Of a stretch of 64,000 bases of DNA, positions 42,779 to 52,088 are shown piece after piece. Every line of letters begins with the position of its first letter. The first letter of the stretch is position 1. The notes beneath the pieces are model-generated. The model had not been told where the DNA came from. It worked only from the letters and a program-made list of their open reading frames with translations, and did not search any database. Made by a program: the position numbers and the translations under genes. The stretch is from Sphingorhabdus sp. EL138. Its GTDB lineage: Bacteria > Pseudomonadota > Alphaproteobacteria > Sphingomonadales > Sphingomonadaceae. The DNA lies in assembly GCF_945890115.1 (NCBI RefSeq), contig NZ_CAMDCK010000005.1, positions 62,001 to 126,000 on the forward strand, in the 5' to 3' direction.

Positions 42779-45289
42779 ATGACCCTCCCTTTCGCCGCCA
42801 TTTGGCGCATTTCGCGCCGTGACCTGTCCGCGCGTATCCGTGGGCTCCGGTTGCTAGCAATCTGTCTATTCCTCGGCGTTGCGACGCTCGCGGCTATTGG
42901 CAGTCTGACCGCTGGCATCGCTGATGAATTGTCAAAGCGTGGCCAGACCATCCTTGGCGGCGATGTCGAAATAGGCATTGCCCAGCGCGAAGCGACGCCA
43001 GCCGAAATGGTGGCTATGCGCAACGCTGGCTTAGTCTCAGAGACTGTCCGCTTGCGCGCAATGGCCATTGGTCCAGCCGCTGATAGTGACAGCCTGCTCG
43101 CCGAGTTGAAGGCTATTGATGTCGCGTACCCGCATTATGGCGCGTTGACCCTGCGCGATGGCGCTACGGTAAAGGCTCCAGCAAAAGGCGATATTTACAT
43201 CGGGCAAAGCTTGTCCGAACGGCTCGATATCGACACCAGCGGTTTTGTGCGCTTTGGTGAAGCATCATTTAAGGTCGCGGGCATTATCGCCGAAGAACCT
43301 GACCGTTTGGGCGAAGGCTTCACGCTTGGCCCCGTGGCTATCATTAACATGACATCGTTGCCGGACACCAAACTGATCCAGCCGGGCAGCATGTATGAGG
43401 CAAAATACCGCATCAAGCTGGCCGCGAACGAAGACGCCGCCGCCGTCGCAAAGTCGCTTGAAGCGCAGTTCCCGTCGGCGGGTTGGGACATCACGGATCG
43501 CTCCAACGGCGCACCCGGCACACGGCGCTTCATTGAACGCATGGGGCAATTCCTGACTTTGGTCGGCCTTGCCGCCTTGGTCATCGCGGGCATTGGCGTT
43601 GGCAATGGCGTGAGCAGCTACCTCGCCAGCAAGCGCGCCAGCATCGCGACATTGAAGGTTACGGGCGCGGACAGCGGAACGATATTCCGCATCTATATGC
43701 TGCAAATCCTGACTGTTGCCGCAGGCGCGATTATCGCTGGCCTTGCGATGGGCAGCGTCATGCCTATGGTCATTGGCGGGGTGGCTGGCGACATATTGCC
43801 GGTTGCACCTGGCTTTAATCTGCATCCTTTGCCCTTGCTTGTCAGTGCAATCTACGGCCTGTTGATCGCCATTGCCTTTGCCCTGCCGCCTCTCGCCCGT
43901 GCACGCACGGTGCCCGCCGCTGGCCTGTTTCGCGCGATTGTGGAAGGCAACGCCCGCATCGACCGGCGCAGCGCCGTGTGGGTAATTTCGGCGATCCTCG
44001 CAGTTATCGCACTTGCGGTGGTGACAGCAAGAGAGCCTCTATTCTCACTCGCCTTTATCGGCGCGGCCTTTGGCTTGCTGCTGCTGCTCACGGGCATTGC
44101 ATGGCTGCTGCGCTTTATCGCGTTGCGCGTGCCGCGGCCAAAGGCACCCTTGCCGCGCCTCGCGCTCGCCAACCTGCACCGCCCGGGTGCGCAGACGCAG
44201 GCTTTGGTCGTGGCACTTGGCCTTGGCCTCACCTTATTTGTGACGCTCGCGGCCATTCAAACCAGCATCAACAATGAAATCAGGAATAGCGTACCCGACC
44301 GAGCGCCAAGCTTCTTCGCCTTGGATATCCCGCGTGGGGGCGAAGCCCAATTCAGACAAATGGTCACAGAAGCCGACCCCAAAGCTACCATCAACATGAT
44401 CCCTGCCTTGCGCGGGACTATTGTTGAATTTGGCGGCCAGCGTGTGGATCAGTTGGAAGAACTGCCCGAAGGCGCTTGGATCCTCAACGGCGACCGCGGG
44501 CTCACCTATAGCGGCGTCATGCCCAATGGCAGCGAGATTGTCGCGGGCGCTTGGTGGCCAAAGGAATATAAAGGCCCTGCCTTGGTCAGCCTTGAGGCAG
44601 AAGCCGCAGAAAGCTTGGGCGTGGGCGTTGGCGATAGCTTGACCATCAGCCTGCTTGGTGTGGAAATTCCCGCCAAAATTGCATCCTTACGTACCGTCAA
44701 ATGGGATAATTTTGGCCTAAATTATGTGATGGTGTTTTCGCCGGGAAGCTTGGACGCGGCGCCGCATAACATGGTGGCAACGTTGACGGTGTCGAAGCAA
44801 GCCGAGCGCATATTGGCAAAATCGATCCCGCCCACATTCCCGTCCTCTTCGCTGATTGAGGTGGGCGAAGTGACCGCACAGATCACCATATTGCTCACGC
44901 AAATGGCGCAAGCCATTGCTGCTGCGGCATCCATCGCCATCTTGGCTGGAATCGCCGTGCTCGTCGGCGCTATCGCCGCTGCGCGCCAATCGCGCATCTA
45001 CGACAGCGTCATCATGAAAATGTTGGGCAGCACGAGGCGGCAAATCTTGGGCGCGCAGGCGTTGGAATATGGCATATTGGCGGTGGTGCTCGGTTTGGTG
45101 TCGCTGCTGCTTGGCATGTCGGCGGCATATTATGTCGTGGTCGAGATATTCGACTTCAGCTTTGCGCCTGATTATTCGATCCTGGCGTTGACGCTCATTG
45201 GCGGGGCAGGATTGACCTTTGTATTGGGCATCGTCGGATCGCTTCCGATTTTGGCGGCACGGCCTTCGGAAGCGTTGCGCTCGTTATAA
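42779..45289 (+). CDS. ybbP: ABC transporter permease YbbP
   Basis: 836 residues with an N-terminal helix (LLAICLFLGVATLAAI), two FtsX-type permease blocks, each of several helices (about 245-460 and 690-835), and two extracytoplasmic domains. The segment QSRIYDSVIMKMLGSTRRQI is the typical FtsX loop that contacts the ATPase. The length and double FtsX layout match YbbP rather than LolC/E. With YbbA it is thought to move a lipid or protein cargo out of the inner membrane; TesA next door may act on the same substrate. The Shine-Dalgarno sequence comes from the repeat upstream. Confidence 0.9.
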   Translation: MTLPFAAIWRISRRDLSARIRGLRLLAICLFLGVATLAAIGSLTAGIADELSKRGQTILGGDVEIGIAQREATPAEMVAMRNAGLVSETVRLRAMAIGPAADSDSLLAELKAIDVAYPHYGALTLRDGATVKAPAKGDIYIGQSLSERLDIDTSGFVRFGEASFKVAGIIAEEPDRLGEGFTLGPVAIINMTSLPDTKLIQPGSMYEAKYRIKLAANEDAAAVAKSLEAQFPSAGWDITDRSNGAPGTRRFIERMGQFLTLVGLAALVIAGIGVGNGVSSYLASKRASIATLKVTGADSGTIFRIYMLQILTVAAGAIIAGLAMGSVMPMVIGGVAGDILPVAPGFNLHPLPLLVSAIYGLLIAIAFALPPLARARTVPAAGLFRAIVEGNARIDRRSAVWVISAILAVIALAVVTAREPLFSLAFIGAAFGLLLLLTGIAWLLRFIALRVPRPKAPLPRLALANLHRPGAQTQALVVALGLGLTLFVTLAAIQTSINNEIRNSVPDRAPSFFALDIPRGGEAQFRQMVTEADPKATINMIPALRGTIVEFGGQRVDQLEELPEGAWILNGDRGLTYSGVMPNGSEIVAGAWWPKEYKGPALVSLEAEAAESLGVGVGDSLTISLLGVEIPAKIASLRTVKWDNFGLNYVMVFSPGSLDAAPHNMVATLTVSKQAERILAKSIPPTFPSSSLIEVGEVTAQITILLTQMAQAIAAAASIAILAGIAVLVGAIAAARQSRIYDSVIMKMLGSTRRQILGAQALEYGILAVVLGLVSLLLGMSAAYYVVVEIFDFSFAPDYSILALTLIGGAGLTFVLGIVGSLPILAARPSEALRSL

Positions 45290-45297
45290 AACTGAAT

Positions 45298-45392
45298 TTG
45301 TCATTCCCGCGAAACCGGGAACCCATGGCCTGAGCGTTCGGCAAAAGCTGTCAGGGCGGACCATGGATCCCCGATCAAGTCGGGGATGACAA
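45298..45392. repeat. Second TTGTCA...TGACAA element
   Basis: The left TTGTCATTCCCGCG and right GGGGATGACAA ends are complementary and each arm carries CCATGG. Architecture and length are the same as 11449-11545. It fills the gap between the converging ybbP and BASS genes. The right arm holds the hairpin ATCCCCGATCAAGTCGGGGAT, which could act as a weak terminator. Confidence 0.75.
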
Positions 45393-45398
45393 TTCTGA

Positions 45399-46358
45399 TC
45401 ATTTTTCTGTTCCGGCCAAATGCGTGGCCAATGGCGCAGACAATATCAACTGCGCCATATGATATATCAGCGTTGGCAGCAGGACCATGCCGGCAATCGC
45501 AGGCGGGAATATCGTTGCAGCGAGCGGCGCACCAATGGCGATGCTTTTCTGCCCACCCGAAAATAGCATCGTAATCCGGTCGCCGCGCGGTAGCTTCATG
45601 GCCCCGCTTAAGGCCCAAGCCCCGCCAAAGCCAACCAGCAGCATGACCGACAAAGCCAAGGCCAACCATGCAAGCTCATCACCGCGCACCACGCTCCATA
45701 TCCCCGCCACAACCGCGCCCGAGAACGCCACATAAACCGCAATCGCAATCGAGATGCGGTCCATCCAAGTCGCCAGTTCCTTGTTGCGGTCTACCCATGG
45801 CTTGCACCAACGCTGCGCCATTTGGCCAAGCGTGAAGGGCAGAAGCAAGATAAGCGCAATGCGCCCAACGGCTTCGCCTGAAATATTCGCCTCCCCCACA
45901 TGCGCCAAAACCGCCAAGAGCAAAGGCGATAGCACCACGCCGATCAGATTGACCAAGGCCGCCGCGACAACAGATGCGGCCACATTGCCTTTGGCCAAAG
46001 CGCAATAAGCCGCAGCCGACTGCACGGTGGATGGTAAAATGCCGGTGAATAACAAACCTAAGGCAAGTGTCGGCGGCAAGATATTGTCGAAAATATATGA
46101 CAGCGCCAATCCGGTGGCTGACATTACGCCAAATACGAAGAGGAAAATCGCCCCCTGCAACCGCCAATTGCGCGCGCCATTTATCACTTCATGTCGCGGC
46201 AAGCGCACGCCATTAAGGAAAAACAACAGGAATATAGCCGCCAAGGATATGAACGACGCGACCTCCGCTGCTGGACCGCGCACGGGAAGTACGCACGCCA
46301 ACAATATCGTGGCAAGCAGGAGCATAACGAAGCGATCAGCGAAGATACGAGCGAACAT
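45399..46358 (-). CDS. Bile acid:sodium symporter-family transporter
   Basis: 319 residues from ATG 46358 (MFARIFADRFVML). About ten membrane helices; the two characteristic stretches are GILPSTVQSAAAYCALAKGN and FSGGQKSIAIGAPLA, the core-domain motifs of the SBF-like/YfeH branch of the BASS superfamily. It presumably couples sodium movement to uptake of an organic anion, but the substrate is not known. The frame continues upstream to 46493, which would overlap the typA leader; the chosen start fits the first helix. Divergent from typA. Confidence 0.85.
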   Translation of the reverse strand: MFARIFADRFVMLLLATILLACVLPVRGPAAEVASFISLAAIFLLFFLNGVRLPRHEVINGARNWRLQGAIFLFVFGVMSATGLALSYIFDNILPPTLALGLLFTGILPSTVQSAAAYCALAKGNVAASVVAAALVNLIGVVLSPLLLAVLAHVGEANISGEAVGRIALILLLPFTLGQMAQRWCKPWVDRNKELATWMDRISIAIAVYVAFSGAVVAGIWSVVRGDELAWLALALSVMLLVGFGGAWALSGAMKLPRGDRITMLFSGGQKSIAIGAPLAATIFPPAIAGMVLLPTLIYHMAQLILSAPLATHLAGTEK

Positions 46359-46374
46359 CCAAGCGCTTTGACCG

Positions 46375-46393
46375 TTGCAATCGCGTATTGCAA
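46375..46393. promoter_or_regulatory. Inverted repeat between the BASS gene and typA
   Basis: TTGCAAT - CGCGT - ATTGCAA is a perfect 7-base inverted repeat, 17 bp upstream of the BASS start. A further half-site-like TGTTGCA lies at 46403-46409. This looks like a transcription factor operator in the shared divergent promoter region. Confidence 0.5.
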
Positions 46394-46493
46394 CACCAGC
46401 GATGTTGCACCGCAGCGCATATTGCGTTAATGGCGCGCGAGAATCTGGTGGCATGTGGCTGCTATGAAGACCTTCCAAAAGGCCCATTTCCAA

Positions 46494-48329
46494 ATGTCAT
46501 TGCGTAACATCGCTATCATCGCGCACGTCGATCACGGCAAAACTACTCTTGTTGACCAACTGTTTCGGCAGTCGGGCACCTTCCGCGACAACCAGCGCAT
46601 CGAAGAGCGCGCAATGGATTCGAACGATCTTGAAAAAGAACGGGGCATCACCATTCTTGCCAAATGCACTTCGGTTGAGTGGGACGATCATAAGGGCGAA
46701 AAAACGCGCATCAACATCGTCGATACACCGGGCCACGCTGACTTTGGCGGCGAGGTTGAGCGCATCTTGTCGATGGTCGATGGGGTTATCCTGCTGGTGG
46801 ACTCATCCGAAGGCGCGATGCCGCAAACTAAGTTCGTTACCGGCAAGGCCTTGGCCCTTGGCCTGAAGCCCATAGTCGTCGTCAACAAGGTCGACCGTCC
46901 TGACGAGCGTATTCAGGAAGTGCTGGACGAGGTGTTCGATCTGTTCGTGTCGCTTGATGCAACGGACGAGCAGCTTGATTTCCCTGTGCTGTATGCCTCA
47001 GGTCGTAATGGCTATGCCTCGATTGACCCAAGCGCGCGTGAAGGCACGCTCACGCCGATGTTTGAAACGATCGTCAGCCATGTGCCGGAACCAAAGGCAG
47101 ATGTTGACGGCGAATTCAAAATGCTCGTCACCCTGCTGGACCGCGACAACTTTTTGGGCCGTATTCTGACTGGCCTTGTGCTCTCGGGCACAGTCAAGGT
47201 GAACCAGCAAATCCACGCGCTGAACCCCGACGGCAAGGTCGTTGAAAGCGGCCGTGCGTCCAAAATCATGTCGTTCCGCGGCCTTGAGCGCGTTCCTGTC
47301 GAAGAAGCCAAGGCTGGCGACATCATCTCTATTGCGGGCATGACTACCGCAACCGTGGCCGACACCATTGCCGAGCCATCGGTCACTGAGCCGCTTCAGG
47401 CGCAGCCAATCGATCCGCCCACCTTGTCGATGCGCTTTTCGGTGAATGACAGCCCCATGGCTGGCCGTGAAGGCACCAAGGTTACCAGCCGCATGATCCG
47501 CGACCGCCTGATGCGCGAAGCGGAGAGCAACGTTGCTGTTCGTATCACCGAGGCGGAAGACAAGGATAGCTTTGAAGTCGCTGGCCGTGGTGAGCTTCAA
47601 TTGGGCGTCCTCATCGAAACCATGCGCCGCGAAGGCTTTGAGCTTGGCATCAGCCGCCCACGCGTGCTGTTCCGCGAAGACGAAAAAGGCCAGAAGACTG
47701 AGCCTTATGAGACCGTCGTTATCGATGTGGATGATGAATATTCAGGCACAGTCGTTGAGAAAATGGCGGTGCGGAAGGGCGACATGACCGACATGCGTCC
47801 ATCGGGTGGTGGCAAGACGCGTATCACCTTCAGCGCGCCATCACGCGGGTTGATTGGCTATCATGGAGAATTCCTGTCCGACACGCGCGGCACGGGCATC
47901 ATGAACCGTCTGTTCGAAAAATATGGCCCGCATCGTGGTATGATTGAAGGCCGCAAGAACGGCGTGCTGATTTCCAACGGCGCGGGCGAAGCCGTTGCTT
48001 ATGCCCTTGGCCCATTGGAAGAACGCGGAATTCTGATGGTTTCGCCTGGGGAAGCCTTGTATGAAGGCATGATCATCGGCGAAAATGCGAAGCCAGATGA
48101 CCTTGAAGTCAACCCAATGAAGTCGAAGCAGCTGACGAACTTTCGTTCGACCGGCAAGGACGACGCCATCCGCCTCACCCCGCCTAAGCGCCTGACGCTT
48201 GAGCAAGCCATTGCCTATATTGATGATGATGAAATGGTTGAGGTAACGCCAAAGAATATCCGCTTGCGCAAGCGCTTGCTTGACCCCAATGAGCGGAAAA
48301 AAGCATCGCGCGCCAAACAGGCCGCATAA
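46494..48329 (+). CDS. typA: Translational GTPase TypA/BipA
   Basis: 611 residues. The G domain has [14 protein letters not shown] (G1), RGITI (G2), [12 protein letters not shown] (G3) and VVNKVDRPD (G4), followed by EF-G-like beta-barrel and alpha/beta domains and the BipA-specific C-terminus. A GTPase that binds the 70S ribosome and helps 50S assembly and growth under stress or low temperature. The first family-like residues start at ATG 46494 ([11 protein letters not shown]), with AAGG about 11 bases upstream; 13 more codons exist in frame. A terminator follows at once. Confidence 0.97.
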   Translation: MSLRNIAIIAHVDHGKTTLVDQLFRQSGTFRDNQRIEERAMDSNDLEKERGITILAKCTSVEWDDHKGEKTRINIVDTPGHADFGGEVERILSMVDGVILLVDSSEGAMPQTKFVTGKALALGLKPIVVVNKVDRPDERIQEVLDEVFDLFVSLDATDEQLDFPVLYASGRNGYASIDPSAREGTLTPMFETIVSHVPEPKADVDGEFKMLVTLLDRDNFLGRILTGLVLSGTVKVNQQIHALNPDGKVVESGRASKIMSFRGLERVPVEEAKAGDIISIAGMTTATVADTIAEPSVTEPLQAQPIDPPTLSMRFSVNDSPMAGREGTKVTSRMIRDRLMREAESNVAVRITEAEDKDSFEVAGRGELQLGVLIETMRREGFELGISRPRVLFREDEKGQKTEPYETVVIDVDDEYSGTVVEKMAVRKGDMTDMRPSGGGKTRITFSAPSRGLIGYHGEFLSDTRGTGIMNRLFEKYGPHRGMIEGRKNGVLISNGAGEAVAYALGPLEERGILMVSPGEALYEGMIIGENAKPDDLEVNPMKSKQLTNFRSTGKDDAIRLTPPKRLTLEQAIAYIDDDEMVEVTPKNIRLRKRLLDPNERKKASRAKQAA

Positions 48330-48331
48330 TG

Positions 48332-48361
48332 AAAAGGGCGTCGATTTCGGCGCCCTTTTTC
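48332..48361 (+). terminator. Terminator after typA
   Basis: AAAAGGGCG - TCGATTTCGG - CGCCCTTTTT: a stem with four flanking A:T pairs and a T-run, starting three bases after the typA stop. The A-run also allows termination of the opposite strand gene end at 48390 region. Confidence 0.9.
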
Positions 48362-48389
48362 TTTGGGCGACGGCCCTAAGGTCGGCAGC

Positions 48390-49601
48390 CTAAATGGCTT
48401 CGCCGGCCGCGACGCCGCTGGCCCACGCCCATTGAAAATTGTATCCGCCGAGCCAACCCGTGACATCCACCGCCTCGCCGACGCAATACAGACCTGGCAT
48501 TTTCTTCGCCTCCATCGTCTTTTGCGACAGGCCATCTGTGCTGATCCCGCCCAATGTCACCTCTGCCTTGGCATAGCCCTCACTGCCATTGGGCACGAAT
48601 GGCCAGTTGCCGAGTAGCGTACCCGCACCCACCAATTTCCGGTCGTTTTGGTCGGCAAGGTTGCCGAGTAGACCAATTTTGGCGGCGAGCGCTTCGGCCA
48701 AGCGCGCAGGTAAGACACGGTCCAATGTTGACCGCAAAGTCGCACGTGGCCGTGCGCGTTTTTCCGATAGCAATAATTCGGTGGCATCCAATGATGGCAG
48801 GAAATCAATCTCCACTTGGTCCCCAGGACGCCAATAGCTGCTGATTTGCAGTACTGCGGGGCCACTAAGCCCCCGATGGGTGAACAATGCGGCCTCTCGG
48901 AATGCAGCCGTTCCATGCTTTGCAACCACGTCTGACGATACGCCCGATAGTTCGCGAAACAACACATCATCACCGCCAAGCGTGAGCGGGACCAAAGCAG
49001 GCCGTGGCTCCACAATCTTCAACCCGAACTGTCGCGCAAGGTGATAGGCAAAGGCAGTCGCACCCATTTTTGGAATGCTGGGGCCGCCGGTCGCAATCGC
49101 CAACGCCGCACCTTGCGCGCGCACATTGTTATAGGTGACAACATAGTCGCTGCCATCATGCATCACTTCACCCACAGGCGCATCGAACACGAAATCGACC
49201 CGACCACCAAAAGCCGCCGATTTATCACATTCGGCCATCAGCATGGCGACGATCTGCCGCGCGGAACCGTCGCAGAATAATTGCCCCAGCGTTTTTTCAT
49301 GAAAGGCGATGCCATGTGCATGCACCAGATCGATAAAATCCTGCGGCGTATATCGGCCAAGTGCTGACTTTGCGAAATGCGGGTTGGCCGACAAATAGCG
49401 TTCTTGTGCATGCGTGGTGGTTGCATTCACATTGGTAAAGTTACAGCGTCCCCCGCCGGAAATGAGGATTTTCTTACCCGGCCCCGTGGCGTGGTCGATA
49501 ACCAGAACGCGCTTTCCACGTTGCCCGGCAGTCAAAGCGCACATCAGGCCTGCGCCACCGGCACCAAGGATAATCGCGTCATAGATGTTTGAACTTGCCA
49601 T
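48390..49601 (-). CDS. FAD-dependent oxidoreductase, YhiN/HI0933 family
   Basis: 403 residues. FAD-binding Rossmann motif YDAIILGAGGAGLMCALTAG at the N-terminus, then KILISGGGRCNFTN, the family-specific second glycine motif, and LATGGPSIPKMGATAFAY-like and GLYCVGEAVDVTGWLGGYNF near the C-terminus. Substrate and physiological role of this widespread flavoprotein family are unknown. ATG at 49601 follows AGGGGGACGAA. Divergent from the DUF3297 gene, 64 bp away. Confidence 0.92.
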   Translation of the reverse strand: MASSNIYDAIILGAGGAGLMCALTAGQRGKRVLVIDHATGPGKKILISGGGRCNFTNVNATTTHAQERYLSANPHFAKSALGRYTPQDFIDLVHAHGIAFHEKTLGQLFCDGSARQIVAMLMAECDKSAAFGGRVDFVFDAPVGEVMHDGSDYVVTYNNVRAQGAALAIATGGPSIPKMGATAFAYHLARQFGLKIVEPRPALVPLTLGGDDVLFRELSGVSSDVVAKHGTAAFREAALFTHRGLSGPAVLQISSYWRPGDQVEIDFLPSLDATELLLSEKRARPRATLRSTLDRVLPARLAEALAAKIGLLGNLADQNDRKLVGAGTLLGNWPFVPNGSEGYAKAEVTLGGISTDGLSQKTMEAKKMPGLYCVGEAVDVTGWLGGYNFQWAWASGVAAGEAI

Positions 49602-49665
49602 TTCGTCCCCCTGCACTGCCCGCGCTATATTGCCAAGTGCTATGCTTTGCGGCAAAGCGCGCGTC

Positions 49666-49956
49666 ATGACTGAAGAAACGAAATCCGCGGGTCCCAACAC
49701 CCCGCCCGATCACCTGTCGATTAACCCGATGAGCCCGCATTTTGACGGCGACCTGCTGTCGCGTGGCATTGGCATTCGCTTCAAAGGCGAAGTGCGCACC
49801 ACAGTTGAGGAATATTGCATTTCTGAAGGCTGGATCAAGGTTCAGGCTGGCAAAGCGCGTGATCGCAAAGGCAACCCGTTACTGATCAAGCTGAGCGGTC
49901 CGGTCGAGGCATGGTTTGAAGACCTTGGCGACGACGCGCCCGTGGCGAAGCTTTAA
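49666..49956 (+). CDS. DUF3297 protein
   Basis: 96 residues. Highly conserved family pattern: PPDHLSINPMSPHFDGDLL, RGIGIRFKGEV, TTVEEYCISEGWIKVQAG and KGNPLLIKLSGPVEAWF. No known function; mostly beta and acidic, probably cytosolic. ATG at 49666 (MTEETKSAG) starts the conserved part; the frame continues upstream without homology. Converges with the serine hydrolase gene, 12 bp apart. Confidence 0.9.
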   Translation: MTEETKSAGPNTPPDHLSINPMSPHFDGDLLSRGIGIRFKGEVRTTVEEYCISEGWIKVQAGKARDRKGNPLLIKLSGPVEAWFEDLGDDAPVAKL

Positions 49957-49968
49957 CCGCGCTGCGCT

Positions 49969-51108
49969 TTACCGCTTCGGAAAAACGGAAATCAGCTTGG
50001 CCAGTTGGTCGTTGACGGGATCAAGCTGATCATCCGGCGTGTTGCCGAGCCTTACAATCGTGAGCCGATGCTGCGGTGACACCACCACAAATTGTCCCAA
50101 ATGTCCTAATGCGGCAAAGACGTCCGCTGGGGCCTTGCCGGGAAACAGGACTCCATCGCGGCCGTCATTGCGTATCCGATTAAGCCACAGATGCCCGCCA
50201 TAGCTGGTATCGGTTTGGCTTGGCGTCTTCATAAAGCGCATCCAGCTTGTCGGCATCATTTGCGCAGAGCGCACCGACCCATTGTTCCGCAAAAATTCGC
50301 CAAATTTTGCCCAATCACGCGCGGTGGCGTGGATAAGGCTTCCGCCGAGCATTGTGCCGTTGCGGTCAAATTCAGGCACGGCGCTTGTCATGCCCAGCGG
50401 CTCAAACAAACGACCCCGCGCATATTCCAACATCGCATCCCGCCGCACAACGGGGTCTTTGCTATCCGTCAATGACCGCGTCATGATGTCGACGAGTATG
50501 TGGCTGGTGGCGGTGCTATATTCATATTTCTTGCCGGGGATTGCTTCCAAAGGCCGCGTTTCGGCATAGCGCGCAACATGTTCACGGCCATCGAGAAACA
50601 GCATGCGCGGCGTGTCTGCATCAAAAATCTCGACACTGCCTTCCGCCATTTCGGTGTGGTCCAACCCTGATGACATATGGAGCAAATGGCGCAGCGTGAT
50701 TGCCGCACGGCCATCGCGGGGGGTTTGCCATTCGGGCACAATTGCTGGTTCATCCAAGGCCAGCCGCCCGTCCGCCACCATCATACCCACCAAAACGCCA
50801 GTCACGCTTTTGGCCATGGACCAGCTAATCAGCTTGGTGTCCGGCCCATATCCCGGCGCATAGCGTTCGGCAACAACACGTCCACCATGCATGATGACCA
50901 AGGCGCGGGTTTCACCGACCGCTGGATCTTCAAAAAAAGGGGCTATGGCAGCGGCCAGCTTTGCTTCGCTGATCACCGCGTCATCGATAACCATGCTAAA
51001 GCCTGGAGCAGGAGGCTTGGCAGGCTGTTCTGCAGCGCACCCAGAGAGGCTGAGGGCAGCGATTGCACAAAAAGCGGTTGCGGCAAGGTGAATTTTGTTT
51101 CTAGGCAT
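49969..51108 (-). CDS. Lipoprotein serine hydrolase, class C beta-lactamase fold
   Basis: 379 residues. Lipoprotein signal with LSGC at the N-terminus, so tethered in the periplasm or outer membrane. The SxxK nucleophile is in SWSMAKSVTG near residue 107, the second catalytic block is YEYSTATSH (YxS, near 225), and HLGQFVVV near the end may supply the last motif. The fold is shared by class C beta-lactamases, esterases and D-aminopeptidases; activity against beta-lactams cannot be assumed. ATG at 51108 is chosen because the lipoprotein signal starts there. Only 31 bp from the divergent gene at 51140. Confidence 0.9.
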   Translation of the reverse strand: MPRNKIHLAATAFCAIAALSLSGCAAEQPAKPPAPGFSMVIDDAVISEAKLAAAIAPFFEDPAVGETRALVIMHGGRVVAERYAPGYGPDTKLISWSMAKSVTGVLVGMMVADGRLALDEPAIVPEWQTPRDGRAAITLRHLLHMSSGLDHTEMAEGSVEIFDADTPRMLFLDGREHVARYAETRPLEAIPGKKYEYSTATSHILVDIMTRSLTDSKDPVVRRDAMLEYARGRLFEPLGMTSAVPEFDRNGTMLGGSLIHATARDWAKFGEFLRNNGSVRSAQMMPTSWMRFMKTPSQTDTSYGGHLWLNRIRNDGRDGVLFPGKAPADVFAALGHLGQFVVVSPQHRLTIVRLGNTPDDQLDPVNDQLAKLISVFPKR

Positions 51109-51139
51109 AAGATGCTTCGATGCACCAAATGGAGGGCCC

Positions 51140-51514
51140 ATGGCAACCGCAACTTCGACCCAAAGACCAAAAGCACCGCAACCGCGATTCAAGAGATTGA
51201 AAATTGCCGGTTTGGTCATCGTCTTGTTCGCGGCCTTGTGGCTGTTTTGGAACTGGAACAGCATCAAGGGTCAGGCGCGCGTGGGGGCCGCTTATGGCGC
51301 GCATGTCACTTGCTCTTGCCGCTATATTCAGGGTCGCGACATGGCGTCATGCGAAACTGACAAGGAAAAAGGCATGGAGATTGTGCGCTTAAGCGACGAT
51401 CCCGAAAATAAACGCGTCTACGCATCCGTGCCGTTTATGGCCGAAGCTGTGGCGGAACGGCGCGGTGCTTTTGGTTGCATCCAATTGAACGCAGCGGAAA
51501 TCGAGGCGCTTTGA
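51140..51514 (+). CDS. Small membrane-anchored protein with four cysteines
   Basis: 124 residues. ATG at 51140 has GGAGGG four bases upstream. One N-terminal helix (IAGLVIVLFAALWLFWNW, about 22-40) anchors an 80-residue periplasmic region with four Cys: VTCSCRYIQGRDMASCE and GAFGCIQLN, likely forming two disulphides. No family recognised. It pairs divergently with the serine hydrolase, a pairing that may be functional. Confidence 0.75.
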   Translation: MATATSTQRPKAPQPRFKRLKIAGLVIVLFAALWLFWNWNSIKGQARVGAAYGAHVTCSCRYIQGRDMASCETDKEKGMEIVRLSDDPENKRVYASVPFMAEAVAERRGAFGCIQLNAAEIEAL

Positions 51515-51529
51515 TTGAGCTATGGGCCG

Positions 51530-52057
51530 CTAACGTTTTGCCGGCACAAGAATGAACGCAGAGATTAACAATTCTGTCGCGCCCCCAGCTAAGGCGACAA
51601 ATGCCGGCGCGATACCGAGCCATAAAGCGACCGCGGCGATAGCAATGAGGACCAGGCCGAGCATAACATAAAGATGCATGCCGTAGACCGTCTGAAACAC
51701 GAGGTAACGCGCCCCGACCACCGACAAGGCAATGGCGAAGAACCAATCGCCATACGTCCCGCTGACCAGATAGGCGATGGCAAGGCCAATGATGAGGAAC
51801 GCCGTGGATTGCAGCGCGAGCATCTCCATCGGGTTCGGCGCGCGCGAGCTGCCACGATAGTAGACCCGCCGCGCAAGCAACAACGACACCGGATGGATCA
51901 GCATCCCGCCGAAAAACAATGTGGCCATGCCGGAAAACAGGTCGGCATATAAAGTTACCGCCCCGGCAATCACCCATAATAGTCCAGAAACGAAAATACC
52001 AACCCCGCCATTGACATAGGCCCGGCGCATGTCGCGTTGTGCGTCCTTCAAATGCAT
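51530..52057 (-). CDS. Polytopic membrane protein of unknown function
   Basis: 175 residues, with five to six hydrophobic helices. Family-like region: MRRAYVNGGVGIFVSGLLWV, FFGGMLIHPVSLLLARRV and GTYGDWFFAIALSVVGARYL. This may be the DUF7010-type small membrane family, but I am not certain. ATG at 52057 follows GGGGAG; the longer frame to 52228 runs into mnmA. It lies 31 bp behind mnmA on the same strand and may be co-transcribed. Confidence 0.75.
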   Translation of the reverse strand: MHLKDAQRDMRRAYVNGGVGIFVSGLLWVIAGAVTLYADLFSGMATLFFGGMLIHPVSLLLARRVYYRGSSRAPNPMEMLALQSTAFLIIGLAIAYLVSGTYGDWFFAIALSVVGARYLVFQTVYGMHLYVMLGLVLIAIAAVALWLGIAPAFVALAGGATELLISAFILVPAKR

Positions 52058-52088
52058 CCTGAACTCCCCCCTCAGTAAGCGTATGATC

